NCBI GenBank assembly: GCA_003224085.1
Contig: QHYK01000045.1
Location: 1 to 64,000 of the forward strand
Source: Acidobacteriota bacterium
Lineage (GTDB): Bacteria; Acidobacteriota; Terriglobia; Acidiferrales; UBA7541
Direction: 5' to 3'
Length of the DNA stretch: 64,000 nucleotides
Every line of letters begins with the position of its first letter. The first letter of the stretch is position 1. Below are positions 7,688 through 17,533 of this stretch, piece after piece. The position numbers and the translations under genes were made by a program. Below the pieces are notes generated by a model. The model did no database searches, was not told where the DNA came from, and saw nothing but the letters and a program-made list of their open reading frames with translations.

Positions 7688-9287
7688 GGTTACGCAACTC
7701 CGTGAGCAAACGATGATAGGTGGCAGGGAGAGTATCCGCAATTTCGCCGGCCAACAGCCCAGCCTGCCCAGGTTGGGAAGTAGATTCGTCACCAGCTCGA
7801 CCGTGCAAGCAAACGCCCAGGGCCAAGGAGCGCTCCCAATGTTGAACGCCAAGTTGGGAGACAGTCCCAGCAAGGATTCCCGTCAACACGTCACCGGAGC
7901 CACCCTTAGCCATTCCCGGATTTCCCGTGGTATTCACAAAAGCAAGACCGTCGGGCGTAGCCAAGATCGTATGAAAGCCCTTCAGGATTACGTGCGCCCT
8001 CCAGGCTTTGGCTGCCTTTAGAGCAATCCCCAGCCGGTCTCCTTGAACGGTTGTGTTCGAAACACCGAGAAGCCGAGCCATCTCGCCGGGATGGGGTGTG
8101 AGCGCAAGATGCGGGGTCTTACGCTTGACTAGGTTACCCGCGCGTCCGGCAAACGCGTTCAGTCCATCGGCGTCTAGAATGACCGGTAACTCGGTCTGCC
8201 GAACAAGCGACGTGACGAATTTCTGGGTTTCCTCGTGAGTACCAATCCCTGGCCCGATCGCCAGAAGAGTCTTGCCTTCCATGAGCGCATGAAGGCGGGT
8301 TTTTCCATTTGCAGCTGCAATCGTGCCTGCCTCGGTGGAAACTAAGGGCTCGGTCATAAGCTCGGCTTGCGCCGCCGCAATGATGGGAAGCACCGCATCC
8401 GGCGTGGCCACCGTCACCAGGCCGGCTCCTGAACGCAGCACCCCACGTCCCGCCAAAATCGCCGCGCCGGACTTGCCCACCGATCCAGCAATCACCAGAA
8501 CGTGGCCGTATCTGCCCTTGTGAGAATCGGCCGGACGGACCAAGGGAAGCTCTCTGAATTCATGCGGTTCAATCCATCGAACTTGTCCTTTGCCCACTTC
8601 TTCGATGAGCTCGCGTAGCGATCCAATGTCGCGCACATGGAGCTTCCCACAGCATGAGGAGTCCCGCGAAACAAGCTGCCCCATCTTGGGAGCAGTGAAG
8701 GTAACCGTAGCGTGAGCGCGAAGCACAGGCCCTTCTGCTGGTTCCCCGTCCGAAGGCAGGCCCGACGGAGTATCCACGGCAACTACCGCTTCGGGATATA
8801 AAGAAGTGGCATCGCGCGAAATCTTGTTCACATCCTCAATCACCGATGCGAGGAGACCTTCGACCTTTCCTTTGAGTCCCGTCCCGAGCAGAGCGTCCAC
8901 AATCAAACGCGACTGGCCAACTTCGCTCCGAACACGCTCCCATGTCTCGCACGTTGTAATTTCCTCGATTTTGGCCCCTGACTTCTTGAGCCGCACGAGG
9001 TTCTCCGCGGCGTCCCCGCGCACACCGTCTTGACGGGCGAAAAGGTAGACTGCCGGTTTAAGGCCCATTTCTTGAAGCTGCCTCGCGACGACGAAGCCAT
9101 CACCGCCGTTATTCCCTTTGCCGCAAAGCACTGCCGCATGACTGGCGGCCGCATCGCCATAGGAAGTTCGCAGGAATTCAAAGAAACGCGTTCCTGCATT
9201 TTCCATGAGTTGCAGACTGGGAATGCCGTAGCGCTCCGTCGTCAGGCGGTCTACTTCGCGCATTTCCGCTGCTGTAAGAGCTTTCAT
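7680..9287 (-). CDS. nnr: Bifunctional NAD(P)H-hydrate epimerase / ADP-dependent NAD(P)H-hydrate dehydratase
   Basis: This repair enzyme returns damaged hydrated NAD(P)H to NAD(P)H. The N-terminal YjeF_N domain (about 1-215) interconverts the R and S hydrates and shows NNGGDGFVVAR at 59-69. The C-terminal ribokinase-like domain (about 235-530) is the ADP-dependent dehydratase, with LAIGPGIGTHE, VILDADGLNAF, LTPHPGEMARLLG and GGSGDVLTGILAG. At 535 residues it is full length. It overlaps tsaE at its 3' end by 8 bases and starts 18 bases after the SDR gene, so it is likely co-transcribed with both. Confidence 0.95.
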   Translation of the reverse strand: MKALTAAEMREVDRLTTERYGIPSLQLMENAGTRFFEFLRTSYGDAAASHAAVLCGKGNNGGDGFVVARQLQEMGLKPAVYLFARQDGVRGDAAENLVRLKKSGAKIEEITTCETWERVRSEVGQSRLIVDALLGTGLKGKVEGLLASVIEDVNKISRDATSLYPEAVVAVDTPSGLPSDGEPAEGPVLRAHATVTFTAPKMGQLVSRDSSCCGKLHVRDIGSLRELIEEVGKGQVRWIEPHEFRELPLVRPADSHKGRYGHVLVIAGSVGKSGAAILAGRGVLRSGAGLVTVATPDAVLPIIAAAQAELMTEPLVSTEAGTIAAANGKTRLHALMEGKTLLAIGPGIGTHEETQKFVTSLVRQTELPVILDADGLNAFAGRAGNLVKRKTPHLALTPHPGEMARLLGVSNTTVQGDRLGIALKAAKAWRAHVILKGFHTILATPDGLAFVNTTGNPGMAKGGSGDVLTGILAGTVSQLGVQHWERSLALGVCLHGRAGDESTSQPGQAGLLAGEIADTLPATYHRLLTELRNLG

Positions 9288-9305
9288 GAGAGGTTCACAG
9301 AACGA

Positions 9306-10049
9306 TCAGAGCATCCAGCCGCCGCTGACATTAACGACTTGTCCGGTGACATACTCGGCCTCTTGCGAAGCAAAAAAGGCCACCGTGGCGGCGACGTCTT
9401 CGACGGTCGGCGGACGCCCGATCGGGAAACGCGCGTCGCGGATCCGACGGGCCTCTTCCAGAGTCAATTCGTTTTCGTCGATGCTGGAAGGGTTCACCAC
9501 GTTGACGGTGATGCCGTTTTTCGCTTCTTCGAGCGCCAAAGAGCGGGACAGCGCAACGACTGCAGCTTTGGCCGCTGCATATGCCGAAATTTTCGCCTGG
9601 CCGAAGGCGCGCTCCGCGCCGACCGCCCCCATATTGATGATGCGTCCCCAGCGCGCCTTTCTCATGTGCGGCAGTGCCGCGCGGCACATGTACAACACGG
9701 TAAAAAGATTCGAGGCGAAAATGCTCTGCCAGTCCGGCAGCGAGGATTCTCCAAGCATGCCCCACCGAAAATCGCCGACGTTGTTAACCACAATATCCAC
9801 GCGGCCGTAGCGATCGGCGACGGTTTTGACGAGCTGATCGCAGCGATTCGAATCGGTAACGTCTGTCTCGACAGCAACGCAGTCCGCGCCACCAGCTTGC
9901 AACTGGCGCAGCGTCTGTTGGGCAGCCACTTTATTCGAGCGATAGGCAATGGCGATTCGCGCGCCGTCTTCCGCAAGCTTCAACGCCAGCCCCCGGCCGA
10001 TGCCCCGGCTCCCGCCGGTCACCAGTGCCACACGATTCCTCAGCGACAT
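9306..10049 (-). CDS. Short-chain dehydrogenase/reductase (FabG-like) with altered serine position
   Basis: A 247-residue classical SDR: TGGSRGIG at 11-18 for the cofactor, NNVG at 89-92, YAAAK with Tyr157 and Lys161, and GQVVNVSGGW at the C-terminus. It would reduce a carbonyl or oxidise an alcohol with NAD(P)(H). FabG orthologues have a catalytic serine about 13 residues before the tyrosine, normally just after the N of an INxSS motif. Here that segment reads NMGAVGAERAFG, with no serine, so its activity or substrate may differ from 3-oxoacyl-ACP reductase. It lies 18 bases upstream of nnr and 59 bases downstream of the SpoIIE phosphatase gene. Confidence 0.85.
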   Translation of the reverse strand: MSLRNRVALVTGGSRGIGRGLALKLAEDGARIAIAYRSNKVAAQQTLRQLQAGGADCVAVETDVTDSNRCDQLVKTVADRYGRVDIVVNNVGDFRWGMLGESSLPDWQSIFASNLFTVLYMCRAALPHMRKARWGRIINMGAVGAERAFGQAKISAYAAAKAAVVALSRSLALEEAKNGITVNVVNPSSIDENELTLEEARRIRDARFPIGRPPTVEDVAATVAFFASQEAEYVTGQVVNVSGGWML

Positions 10050-10108
10050 TCTTTTCCCCAGCCAGCCCTTGGAAGGATTTTCAGTATAGCTTACAGGCAG
10101 CCGACCTA

Positions 10109-12103
10109 CTACCGGAGCCGTGTGACGATGACCGTCATGTCATCCGCCTGCTCGGGCGTTCCTGCCCATTCCTCAGCGGCCGCCATAAGCGACTCTGCCA
10201 CCATCAGCGGCTTTGCGTGCTGCACGCGGATGGCTGCTTCCTTCAATCGCGCAATGCCGAACTCTTCCCCATACACGTTTTCCGGTTCCACCAGGCCGTC
10301 ACTGTAACCGATGAGCAACGAATCGGGCGAAACTTGCAACTCGCCTTGTTCATAAACGTAATCGTCCAGGACACCAAGCACCATTCCGCCTTTATCCAGG
10401 AGATGCGCGGAGCCGTTGCAGATAAGGAACGAAGGCAGATGGCCCGCGTTGGTGTAGCGAAGAGTGCGCGAGACGCTATCGTAGACGGCAATGAAGAAAG
10501 TGGCGAAACGGTCATCCCCCGTATTGCGCACGAGATGTTTGTTCAGCCGTGCCACGAGTTCGGCAGTGCTGAGGCTTTCGCTGCCTGCGGTTAACGTCTG
10601 GCTGCGCAACGCCGCCTGCAAGCTAGCCATTAGCAGCGCCGCGGAAATTCCCTTGCCCGAGATGTCGGCGATGGCAATGGCCACATGCGTAGGGCTGAGT
10701 TGAATGAAATCGTAGTAGTCGCCGCTTACCGAGCGCGCCGCCTTGCAAATGGCCTCGATTTCGACGCCGGGGACCGAAGGCAGGGTACTGGGAAAAAGCT
10801 GGTTCTGCACTTCCCGAGCGATAGAGATTTCATTTTCCAGGCGCTGGCGCTTGTTTTGCTCTTCGATGAGCGTGCCGATCGAACTCGTCATTTGATTGAA
10901 GGAGTCGCCTAAAGCGCCAAGCTGGTCCCTGCGCTCGACCTGAATTCGGTGGGAAAACTCCCCGCTCTGGACAAACTGCGTGGCTTTATAAAGATCGGCG
11001 ACCGCGCGTGTGATACGCCGGGTCAGCACAATTCCCGTAGTCCACGCCACCGCTTCGATGAGAAGAAATATGATTATAACGAGCACGAAAAAGATGACGT
11101 ACGAACTGCGTAGTTCTCCTAGTGACGTGAAAATTCTAGCGTTCAATCGCGATGGCCGGCCATTGGAAACCGCCAGCAATGGTCGCGCCGGGTCCACTCT
11201 TCCATCCTTCGCCACAAAAACGGAATCGAGTCGCGACACGACATTCACGGGCGAGTCGAGCCAGAACATCGGCGTCTGGAGTGCGCGGTTGCTGGCGACA
11301 ATACGATCCGCCACGCGATATTGCTTCCCGCCAGACGAATAAAGAACGCCTTGAGGCGCGGTTCCTTCGTAGTTCTCCATGAGATTGAGCTGGATGACGC
11401 CCAAATCCGGCGCAATGGTGCTGAGGAATTCCGGCTTGACCGGCACCCTAAGAACGACGCACCGCGGTTCCTTGGAATCCTCAATCCTGCGCAAGCTGAT
11501 GAGTGAAAGCGACTCGGAAGGCGAATCGCCTTCTTGCAGCAGGCCAGTGAACGAGTTTTTTCCCTGAGCGACTTTTTGCAGCAGCGAGAGGTCGCTGGAG
11601 AATTCAATTTCCAGTTTGGGAAGTTCATTTTCATGAACGGCGTGGGATTGCGCGGCGAGGATTCGTTCCGATTCGTTCTCGGTAATGCTGGGTGGGAGTG
11701 TCTTATGCGCGATTGCAATATGCTGCGCAATATCCGCGATCATTTCGAGACGCTGGCGAATATCCTCATAGAGAAGATAGGCCCCCAGTTGCGAATAGAG
11801 GATGCGAGCAGCCAGCACGACGAGAATGACGATAGATATGATCGGAACGACCGCAATAAACAGATAGGCGACAATGAGCCGGTTTCTCAAGCTCCAGAGC
11901 AATCGGCTTCGCCACCATCCCACAAACCGGACGATGAGATAAACGCCTGCGACTACCGCCAGGAACTCCAGAAAGCGGAAAACCCTGCCGTTAATGCCAA
12001 ACAGCTCAACGAGTAACCCCAAGGCCACCAATATCGCGCAAACCACCTCCAGCCACGACAGCCGGCTCCAATTTTTTTTCAGACTCGCAAGAAACGTTTT
12101 CAT
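10109..12103 (-). CDS. Membrane-bound HAMP / SpoIIE-type PP2C serine phosphatase
   Basis: A 664-residue sensor phosphatase. Three hydrophobic segments lie near the N-terminus (about 15-35, 40-62, 75-98), then an extracytoplasmic region (about 100-335), another membrane segment (about 338-360), a HAMP linker (TRRITRAVADLYKATQFVQSG) and a cytoplasmic SpoIIE/PP2C domain (about 430-664) with VSGDYYDF, AIADISGKGISAALLM, RYTNAGH and DDMTVIVTRL. The aspartates in these motifs bind metal. Proteins of this RsbU kind dephosphorylate anti-anti-sigma factors in partner-switching stress pathways; no partner gene is next to it, so the target is unknown. Confidence 0.9.
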   Translation of the reverse strand: MKTFLASLKKNWSRLSWLEVVCAILVALGLLVELFGINGRVFRFLEFLAVVAGVYLIVRFVGWWRSRLLWSLRNRLIVAYLFIAVVPIISIVILVVLAARILYSQLGAYLLYEDIRQRLEMIADIAQHIAIAHKTLPPSITENESERILAAQSHAVHENELPKLEIEFSSDLSLLQKVAQGKNSFTGLLQEGDSPSESLSLISLRRIEDSKEPRCVVLRVPVKPEFLSTIAPDLGVIQLNLMENYEGTAPQGVLYSSGGKQYRVADRIVASNRALQTPMFWLDSPVNVVSRLDSVFVAKDGRVDPARPLLAVSNGRPSRLNARIFTSLGELRSSYVIFFVLVIIIFLLIEAVAWTTGIVLTRRITRAVADLYKATQFVQSGEFSHRIQVERRDQLGALGDSFNQMTSSIGTLIEEQNKRQRLENEISIAREVQNQLFPSTLPSVPGVEIEAICKAARSVSGDYYDFIQLSPTHVAIAIADISGKGISAALLMASLQAALRSQTLTAGSESLSTAELVARLNKHLVRNTGDDRFATFFIAVYDSVSRTLRYTNAGHLPSFLICNGSAHLLDKGGMVLGVLDDYVYEQGELQVSPDSLLIGYSDGLVEPENVYGEEFGIARLKEAAIRVQHAKPLMVAESLMAAAEEWAGTPEQADDMTVIVTRLR

Positions 12104-12227
12104 GGGTTCGCAATCGGAAGAAATACTCTACCTGAAGATGCGCTGGCGCGCAGAGACAACCACGCCGAAAGCCAGCCACAGCCAGCTTTTGCGCCGAGGT
12201 TTTGCGTCAGCCTATTACGCGGATGAC

Positions 12228-13838
12228 TTATTGCTGGGGAAGATTCCTAACCCGGCTATGGTGCCGGCTATAGGAAAAATAAACCACCAAGCCTATAATC
12301 AGCCAGCCGATCAGGCGGGCCCAGTTAATCCAGCCGAGTTTGTACATCATGTAGCCATTGAAGACGATACCCAGCAACGGAACGATGGGTAGCATTCCGT
12401 TGAGGTAAATCCCCGGCGTACGAAAGGGCCGGGACTGATCGGGATTACTCCGGCGAAGAATCACGACCGCGATGCACACCATGATAAAAGCCAGCAGCGT
12501 CCCGATATTCACCATTTTCCCGATGTCATCGATCGGAGTGATGCTGCCCACAACGGCCGCCAACAGCCCGACCAGGATGGTGTTCTTGTACGGCGTGCGA
12601 AACTTTGGATGGACTGCGGCGAAGAACTTCTTCGGTAGCAAGCCGTCATTGGCCATCGCGTAAAGCACGCGCGTCTGGCCGAGCAACATGACCAGCATGA
12701 CACTTGTCAGCCCCGCCAGTGCGCCTAGAGTGATGATGTGCGAGGCCGTCGAAAGGCCGCGGTCGAGGAAGGCCACTGCGATGGGAGCTTCGATGTTCAC
12801 GTCCTGCCAGCGAACCATGCCGGTCAAAACGCCTGCAACCGCAATGTATAGCGCGGTGCAAATCAGCAGCGAAGCCATAATCCCAATCGGCAAATCGCGC
12901 TGGGGCTTATTGCACTCTTGTGCTGTGGTCGAAACGGCGTCAAATCCGATGTACGCAAAAAAGATGTACGCCGCTCCCGCTCCGATTCCGGAGAAGCCCA
13001 TCGGCGCAAACCTAGACCAGTCATGACCCCAATTGGAAGGGTCCACATAACGGCTGCCAAGCGCGATGACAAACAGAACCACGGCCACCTTGATGGTCAC
13101 GATTGTTGCGTTGAATCGCGCGCTTTCTTTAATTCCTATTACGAGAATCGCCGTGATGATCAGGGCGATCACAAAGGCTGGAAGGTTGAAGCCGACCTCC
13201 GCTCCAAAAAGTTTAGGTGCGCCTAACAGATCCTGCGCGCGCTGCACCAGCTCCGGAGATCTTGCCGCCATAATGGCATCCACTTTATCAAGAAATGCCT
13301 GCGTCCCCGGAAGCAGCGACGGATCCGAGGCCCGCGCCATCTCGCGCGCGATCATTTTCGTAGCCGTAGCCAAACCCGTCCAGTGGTCATAAGCCAGCCA
13401 CAGCGGCATCCTGAGGTGCAATATCTTTAACAGCTCGATGAAGTGGTTCGACCAACCCGAAGACACCGTGCTCGCACCCATGGCGTACTCGAGCGTAAGG
13501 TCCCAACCGATGATCCACGCAAAGAGCTCGCCCAGTGTGGCGTACGCGTAGGTGTAGGCGCTCCCCGCCAGCGGAATCATGGCGGCGAATTCTGCATAGC
13601 ACAATCCGGCAAACGCGCAGCCCAGTCCCGAAAGCACAAAGGAGAGCATGAGGCCCGGACCCGCATAGTGCGCGCCGAGGCCGGAAAGCACAAAGATGCC
13701 CGCACCGATGATCGCCCCGACGCCCAGCGCGGTCAGCTGGAAGGGGCCGAGCGTGCGCTTCAAGCTGTGGCCGCCCTCATCCTTGCATTCCTCGAGGAGC
13801 AAGCTCATCGGTTTTCTTGCGAACAAGGGGTTGCCCAT
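12228..13838 (-). CDS. APC-superfamily amino acid permease (cationic amino acid transporter type)
   Basis: A 536-residue inner-membrane transporter with about 12-14 membrane segments. The first helix bears the APC signature GVGAIIGAGIFVLSG (36-50), followed by SFVLSGLGCAFAGLCYAEFA. YIFFAYIGFDAVSTTAQE is the conserved mid-region of the CAT group (TC 2.A.3.3). A hydrophilic insert of about 50 residues (near 160-210) lies between early helices. It probably imports amino acids with a proton. The start could also be the internal Met at residue 11. It is followed by the phosphatase gene after 124 bases and preceded by a second APC permease, which is not a close copy. Confidence 0.88.
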   Translation of the reverse strand: MGNPLFARKPMSLLLEECKDEGGHSLKRTLGPFQLTALGVGAIIGAGIFVLSGLGAHYAGPGLMLSFVLSGLGCAFAGLCYAEFAAMIPLAGSAYTYAYATLGELFAWIIGWDLTLEYAMGASTVSSGWSNHFIELLKILHLRMPLWLAYDHWTGLATATKMIAREMARASDPSLLPGTQAFLDKVDAIMAARSPELVQRAQDLLGAPKLFGAEVGFNLPAFVIALIITAILVIGIKESARFNATIVTIKVAVVLFVIALGSRYVDPSNWGHDWSRFAPMGFSGIGAGAAYIFFAYIGFDAVSTTAQECNKPQRDLPIGIMASLLICTALYIAVAGVLTGMVRWQDVNIEAPIAVAFLDRGLSTASHIITLGALAGLTSVMLVMLLGQTRVLYAMANDGLLPKKFFAAVHPKFRTPYKNTILVGLLAAVVGSITPIDDIGKMVNIGTLLAFIMVCIAVVILRRSNPDQSRPFRTPGIYLNGMLPIVPLLGIVFNGYMMYKLGWINWARLIGWLIIGLVVYFSYSRHHSRVRNLPQQ

Positions 13839-13960
13839 GCAACTCCTCCTCTCGTGAATCTGTCTTCGTCTTCGCCTCCGCCTCGTTCCTCACTGCCATT
13901 TTGGCTGGAAAGCATTGTAGTTGGCGCGCGGCGCCGCGCCCTACAAGAAAATTCTGTCTC

Positions 13961-15499
13961 TCAGGATCGCTGGGTTCTTGACAACCACCAGGAACGGAGC
14001 CAATAGACTGGTACTCCAATAACAACAATTGCCAAACCCTTGCCCGAAGTTGTCGTCTTGTAAAGAACCAATACAACCACGATCGCCAGCGCCGACACGA
14101 TGTACAACAGTGGCAGAAGAGGATAGCCAAATGCTTTGTATGGCCGCTCGACTTGAGGTTGCCTTACCCTCAAAACGAAAATACCTGCAATCGTGAGCGC
14201 ATAAAAAAACAGGACTGAGGCCACCACATAATCCAGCAGCTCGTTGTAAAGGTTTCCGTAACTTCCATCAGGTTGCCTCGTACGCATCAAGATCAGCATA
14301 GCGATCCAGATCCCCTGAATGATAAGCGCGACGCCCGGCACTCCTTTCTTGTTGAGCGTGCCAGTCGAGCGAAAGAACAATCCGTCGCGAGCCATGGCGT
14401 AGGAAACGCGCGCGCCGGCAAGAATCAGCCCATTGTTGCAGCCGAACGTCGAGATGATGATGGCCACGGCCATGATGGCTGCGCCTGCCGGACCGAAAAT
14501 CGCGTTCAATGCCGCACTCGCCACGCGGTCGTCAGGAACGGTTTGAATCTGTGCCAAGGGCAGCGTAAACAAGTACGCGAGATTCGCGAGGAAATACAGC
14601 GTCATGACGATGATCGTCCCAAACGCCATCGAAAGTGCCACGTCGCGCTTTGGATTCTTCACTTCCGCGGCGGTAAAGCCGATGTTGTTCCAGGCGTCCG
14701 CCGAGAACAGCGATCCAACTTGCGCGACGCCGAAGGCCACAAACAATCCAAATGCGCCGCTCGCTGCGCTGACCGTTGGCAAGAAGCTCTTCAGGAAATT
14801 CGCGCCTGGTTCCAGGGTTTGCGGATTGTGAAGCGCCCACAGATGGCTGAAATTCTCGCGAATCGCTCCGGCATTTCTGCCCACGAAAATCCCAAGAAAA
14901 ATTAGGCCCGCGAGTGACAGCGTCTTCGCGCTGGTGAAAATGTTCTGGATCAGTTTGCCCAGCCGCACGCCCAGTGTGTTGAGAAACGTAATGAAAACGA
15001 TCATCAGGATAGCAACCAGCTGCTGCACCGACAGGCTGATCGCGTATTTCGAACCAAGTGAAAGCGGGTGGACAATCCATGTTTCGGGGGAGATCCAATG
15101 AAACAACACTCCGAGATATCTCGCAAATCCCACGGCCACCGCCGCGATCGTTCCCGTTTGAATCACAAGAAAAAGCGTCCAGCCGTAAAGGAAACCCCAC
15201 AGCGGCGAATACGCCTCGCGCAAGTATACGTATTGGCCGCCGGCGCGCGGGAAAAGGGCCGCAAGCTCCCCATAAGAAAGCGCCGCCGAAATGGTGAGCA
15301 AAGCCGTCAGAATCCAAGTGAGCAGCAACCCGCCCGGTGAGCCAGTTTCCCGCGAAATCTCCGCGGCCACGATGAAAATGCCGGAGCCGATCATCGAGCC
15401 AACGACAATCATCGTGCCATCGAACAAGCCGATGGCCCGCACGAAACCCTGTTCGCTCGAAGCGCTTGCCGAAGAAATCGCTTGGGTGCTCTCAGCCAT
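13961..15499 (-). CDS. APC-superfamily amino acid permease (LAT-like)
   Basis: A 512-residue polytopic membrane protein. GTMIVVGSMIGSGIFIVAAE (about 29-48) is the first-helix signature, LSYGELAALFPRAGGQYVYLREAY matches the LAT/2.A.3.8 branch, and SADAWNNIGFTAAEVKNPKRD matches the conserved loop of this group. It likely moves neutral amino acids, perhaps as an exchanger; direction and substrate are not visible. It differs clearly from the neighbouring permease, so the pair is not a recent tandem duplication. The spacing of 122 bases to the next gene and 39 bases from thiE makes co-transcription possible. Confidence 0.88.
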   Translation of the reverse strand: MAESTQAISSASASSEQGFVRAIGLFDGTMIVVGSMIGSGIFIVAAEISRETGSPGGLLLTWILTALLTISAALSYGELAALFPRAGGQYVYLREAYSPLWGFLYGWTLFLVIQTGTIAAVAVGFARYLGVLFHWISPETWIVHPLSLGSKYAISLSVQQLVAILMIVFITFLNTLGVRLGKLIQNIFTSAKTLSLAGLIFLGIFVGRNAGAIRENFSHLWALHNPQTLEPGANFLKSFLPTVSAASGAFGLFVAFGVAQVGSLFSADAWNNIGFTAAEVKNPKRDVALSMAFGTIIVMTLYFLANLAYLFTLPLAQIQTVPDDRVASAALNAIFGPAGAAIMAVAIIISTFGCNNGLILAGARVSYAMARDGLFFRSTGTLNKKGVPGVALIIQGIWIAMLILMRTRQPDGSYGNLYNELLDYVVASVLFFYALTIAGIFVLRVRQPQVERPYKAFGYPLLPLLYIVSALAIVVVLVLYKTTTSGKGLAIVVIGVPVYWLRSWWLSRTQRS

Positions 15500-15538
15500 T
15501 CCTCATTCCCTTAAGTCCTTAAGCGCCTGCCGCGCGGT

Positions 15539-16162
15539 TTACGGCTCTAGGGTTTCGATGAATTGACGTGCGCGCTCGCCCGGATTCCTTGCGCGCAGAA
15601 TATCGCTGATCAAGGCCACCGCATCGGCCCCCGCTCGCACCACTTCAGCAGCCCGCTCCAGCGTGATCCCTCCAATGGCCACGATGGGTTTGTCGGTCAG
15701 CGGCCGCACCTGTCGAATGAATTCCGTTCCGACCACCGGATCGGGATTCGACTTGGTTGACGTGGAGAAGATAGGCCCCACAGCAATATAGTCCGCTGAA
15801 GTGCCGGCGGCCTGCTCAAATTGCGCGCCATTATGTGTCGAGACGCCAACCAGCCTCCCCGGCCCTACAACAGCGCGCGCGTCTTCAACGGCCAAATCTT
15901 CCTGCCCCACATGAACGCCGCTTGCACCCGCCAGCGCAGCCACGTCCGCACGGTCATTCACAACGAAAGTGACACCCCGAGGCACCAACGCCAAGGAAAG
16001 CTTCTTCGCGTTTTCGAGCAATTCGCGGGAAGACGCCTCTTTGTGCCGGTACTGGAGCACGCGGACACCAGCATCCACAAGTTGGCGGGCGCACTCTGTT
16101 TCGGGAATGGTAAGCAACGCTCGGTCTAATATCACATACAGTCGTGGGAGAACAAGGCGCAT
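15539..16162 (-). CDS. thiE: Thiamine-phosphate synthase
   Basis: ThiE joins the hydroxymethylpyrimidine diphosphate and thiazole phosphate halves of thiamine. The 207-residue TIM-barrel protein has QYRHKEASSRELLENA (pyrimidine diphosphate binding), VNDRADVAALAGASGVHVGQEDL (the aspartate and the glycine loop), YIAVGPIFSTSTK and VAIGGI. These cover the full family pattern. It lies 6 bases downstream of accC and is therefore the last gene of the pepP-accB-accC-thiE run. No TPP riboswitch lies directly before it. Confidence 0.93.
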   Translation of the reverse strand: MRLVLPRLYVILDRALLTIPETECARQLVDAGVRVLQYRHKEASSRELLENAKKLSLALVPRGVTFVVNDRADVAALAGASGVHVGQEDLAVEDARAVVGPGRLVGVSTHNGAQFEQAAGTSADYIAVGPIFSTSTKSNPDPVVGTEFIRQVRPLTDKPIVAIGGITLERAAEVVRAGADAVALISDILRARNPGERARQFIETLEP

Positions 16163-16168
16163 TCTCGC

Positions 16169-17518
16169 TTATTTCCCATTCGTTCCCACGAGCCGGTCAA
16201 TGAAGTGGGTATTGTAATTCCCTGACACAAATCTCGGATCCGCCACAATTCTACGATGCAGCGGAATCGACGTCTTGATGCCTTCGATCACAAACATCTC
16301 CAGGGCACGCTTCATGCGCCCGATGGCTTCCGTGCGGTCGCGGCCTTTGACGATCAGCTTGGCTATCATCGAATCGTAGTACGGCGGAATCACGGCATCC
16401 GCATACGCAGCGGAGTCCACGCGCACGCCCGTGCCGCCCGGCGCCTGGAACGTCGTGATGCGCCCCGCTGACGGCACGAAGGTGTCCGGATCTTCCGCGT
16501 TGATCCTGCATTCGATGGCATGCCCCGAAGAAATGGCAGTTCCCGTAGCATCCTCCATCTTCTCGCCCGCAGCGATCCGGATTTGCGCCTTGATCAAATC
16601 CACTCCCGTCACCAGTTCGGTCACTGGATGCTCCACCTGGATGCGCGTGTTCATTTCGATGAAGTAGAGAGAACCATCCTCATCCATCAAAAACTCAATC
16701 GTTCCCGCATTCGTATAGCCGACCGTTTCTAGAGCTTTGACAGCCATCGCGCCAAGTTCTTTCCTCCGCTTGGCGTCCATCACGGGTGAAGGCGATTCCT
16801 CCACCAGCTTTTGGTGCCGCCGTTGGATGCTGCACTCCCTCTCGCCGAGATGAATGATTTTGCCTTGCTGGTCGCCCAGCACTTGAAACTCGATGTGGCG
16901 GGGGAATTCCAGAAACTTCTCCAAGTAAACATCCGGAGTACCGAACGCCTGCTGCGCCTCGCTGCGCGCAGTTTCATACGCCCCAAGAAGTTCTTCCTGC
17001 TTGCGCACCACGCGCATGCCCCTCCCGCCTCCTCCGGCCGAGGCTTTCAAGATCAAGGGATAGCCGATGCGCTCAGCTTCCTTGGCGAGCTGCTCTTCCC
17101 CCTCCACAATGCCATCGCTTCCCGGAATAGTCGGCAGTCCCGCCGCTTTCATCTCTCGGCGCGCGCGGTCCTTCTCGCCCATTAGCTCGATGACTTCCGG
17201 TCGCGGCCCGATGAACGTAATTTCAGACGCTTCACATACCTTCGCGAAGTTGGCATTCTCGGAAAGAAATCCGTAGCCCGGATGGATGGCGTCGACATTG
17301 GTGATTTCCGCGGCACTGATCACCTGCGGAATGTTGAGATAGCTTTCGCTGCTGCGCGGAGGTCCGATGCAAACCGCTTCGTCGGCGAAGCGCACGTGCA
17401 GCGAATTGCGGTCTGCTTCCGAATAAACGGCCACGGTGGAAATCCCCAGCTCCTTGCAGGCGCAAATGACCCGCAAGGCGATTTCCCCGCGATTGGCAAC
17501 TAGGATTTTCTGAAACAT
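16169..17518 (-). CDS. accC: Biotin carboxylase subunit of acetyl-CoA carboxylase
   Basis: AccC carboxylates the biotin carried by AccB, using ATP and bicarbonate, in the first step of fatty-acid synthesis. The 449 residues start [18 protein letters not shown] and show the glycine-rich ATP lid [30 protein letters not shown], and the catalytic [16 protein letters not shown] block. Length and motifs are full. It begins 15 bases after accB, the usual arrangement, and is followed closely by thiE. The other subunits (accA, accD) are not here. Confidence 0.97.
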   Translation of the reverse strand: MFQKILVANRGEIALRVICACKELGISTVAVYSEADRNSLHVRFADEAVCIGPPRSSESYLNIPQVISAAEITNVDAIHPGYGFLSENANFAKVCEASEITFIGPRPEVIELMGEKDRARREMKAAGLPTIPGSDGIVEGEEQLAKEAERIGYPLILKASAGGGGRGMRVVRKQEELLGAYETARSEAQQAFGTPDVYLEKFLEFPRHIEFQVLGDQQGKIIHLGERECSIQRRHQKLVEESPSPVMDAKRRKELGAMAVKALETVGYTNAGTIEFLMDEDGSLYFIEMNTRIQVEHPVTELVTGVDLIKAQIRIAAGEKMEDATGTAISSGHAIECRINAEDPDTFVPSAGRITTFQAPGGTGVRVDSAAYADAVIPPYYDSMIAKLIVKGRDRTEAIGRMKRALEMFVIEGIKTSIPLHRRIVADPRFVSGNYNTHFIDRLVGTNGK

Positions 17519-17533
17519 GACCCGGTATGGCGG

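Noticed and set aside
12228-15499. Recent tandem duplication of amino acid permeases
   Set aside because: The two proteins belong to different APC branches and share only general motifs.
16163-16168. TPP riboswitch for thiE
   Set aside because: Only 6 bases separate accC and thiE, and no thi-box-like sequence was seen upstream.
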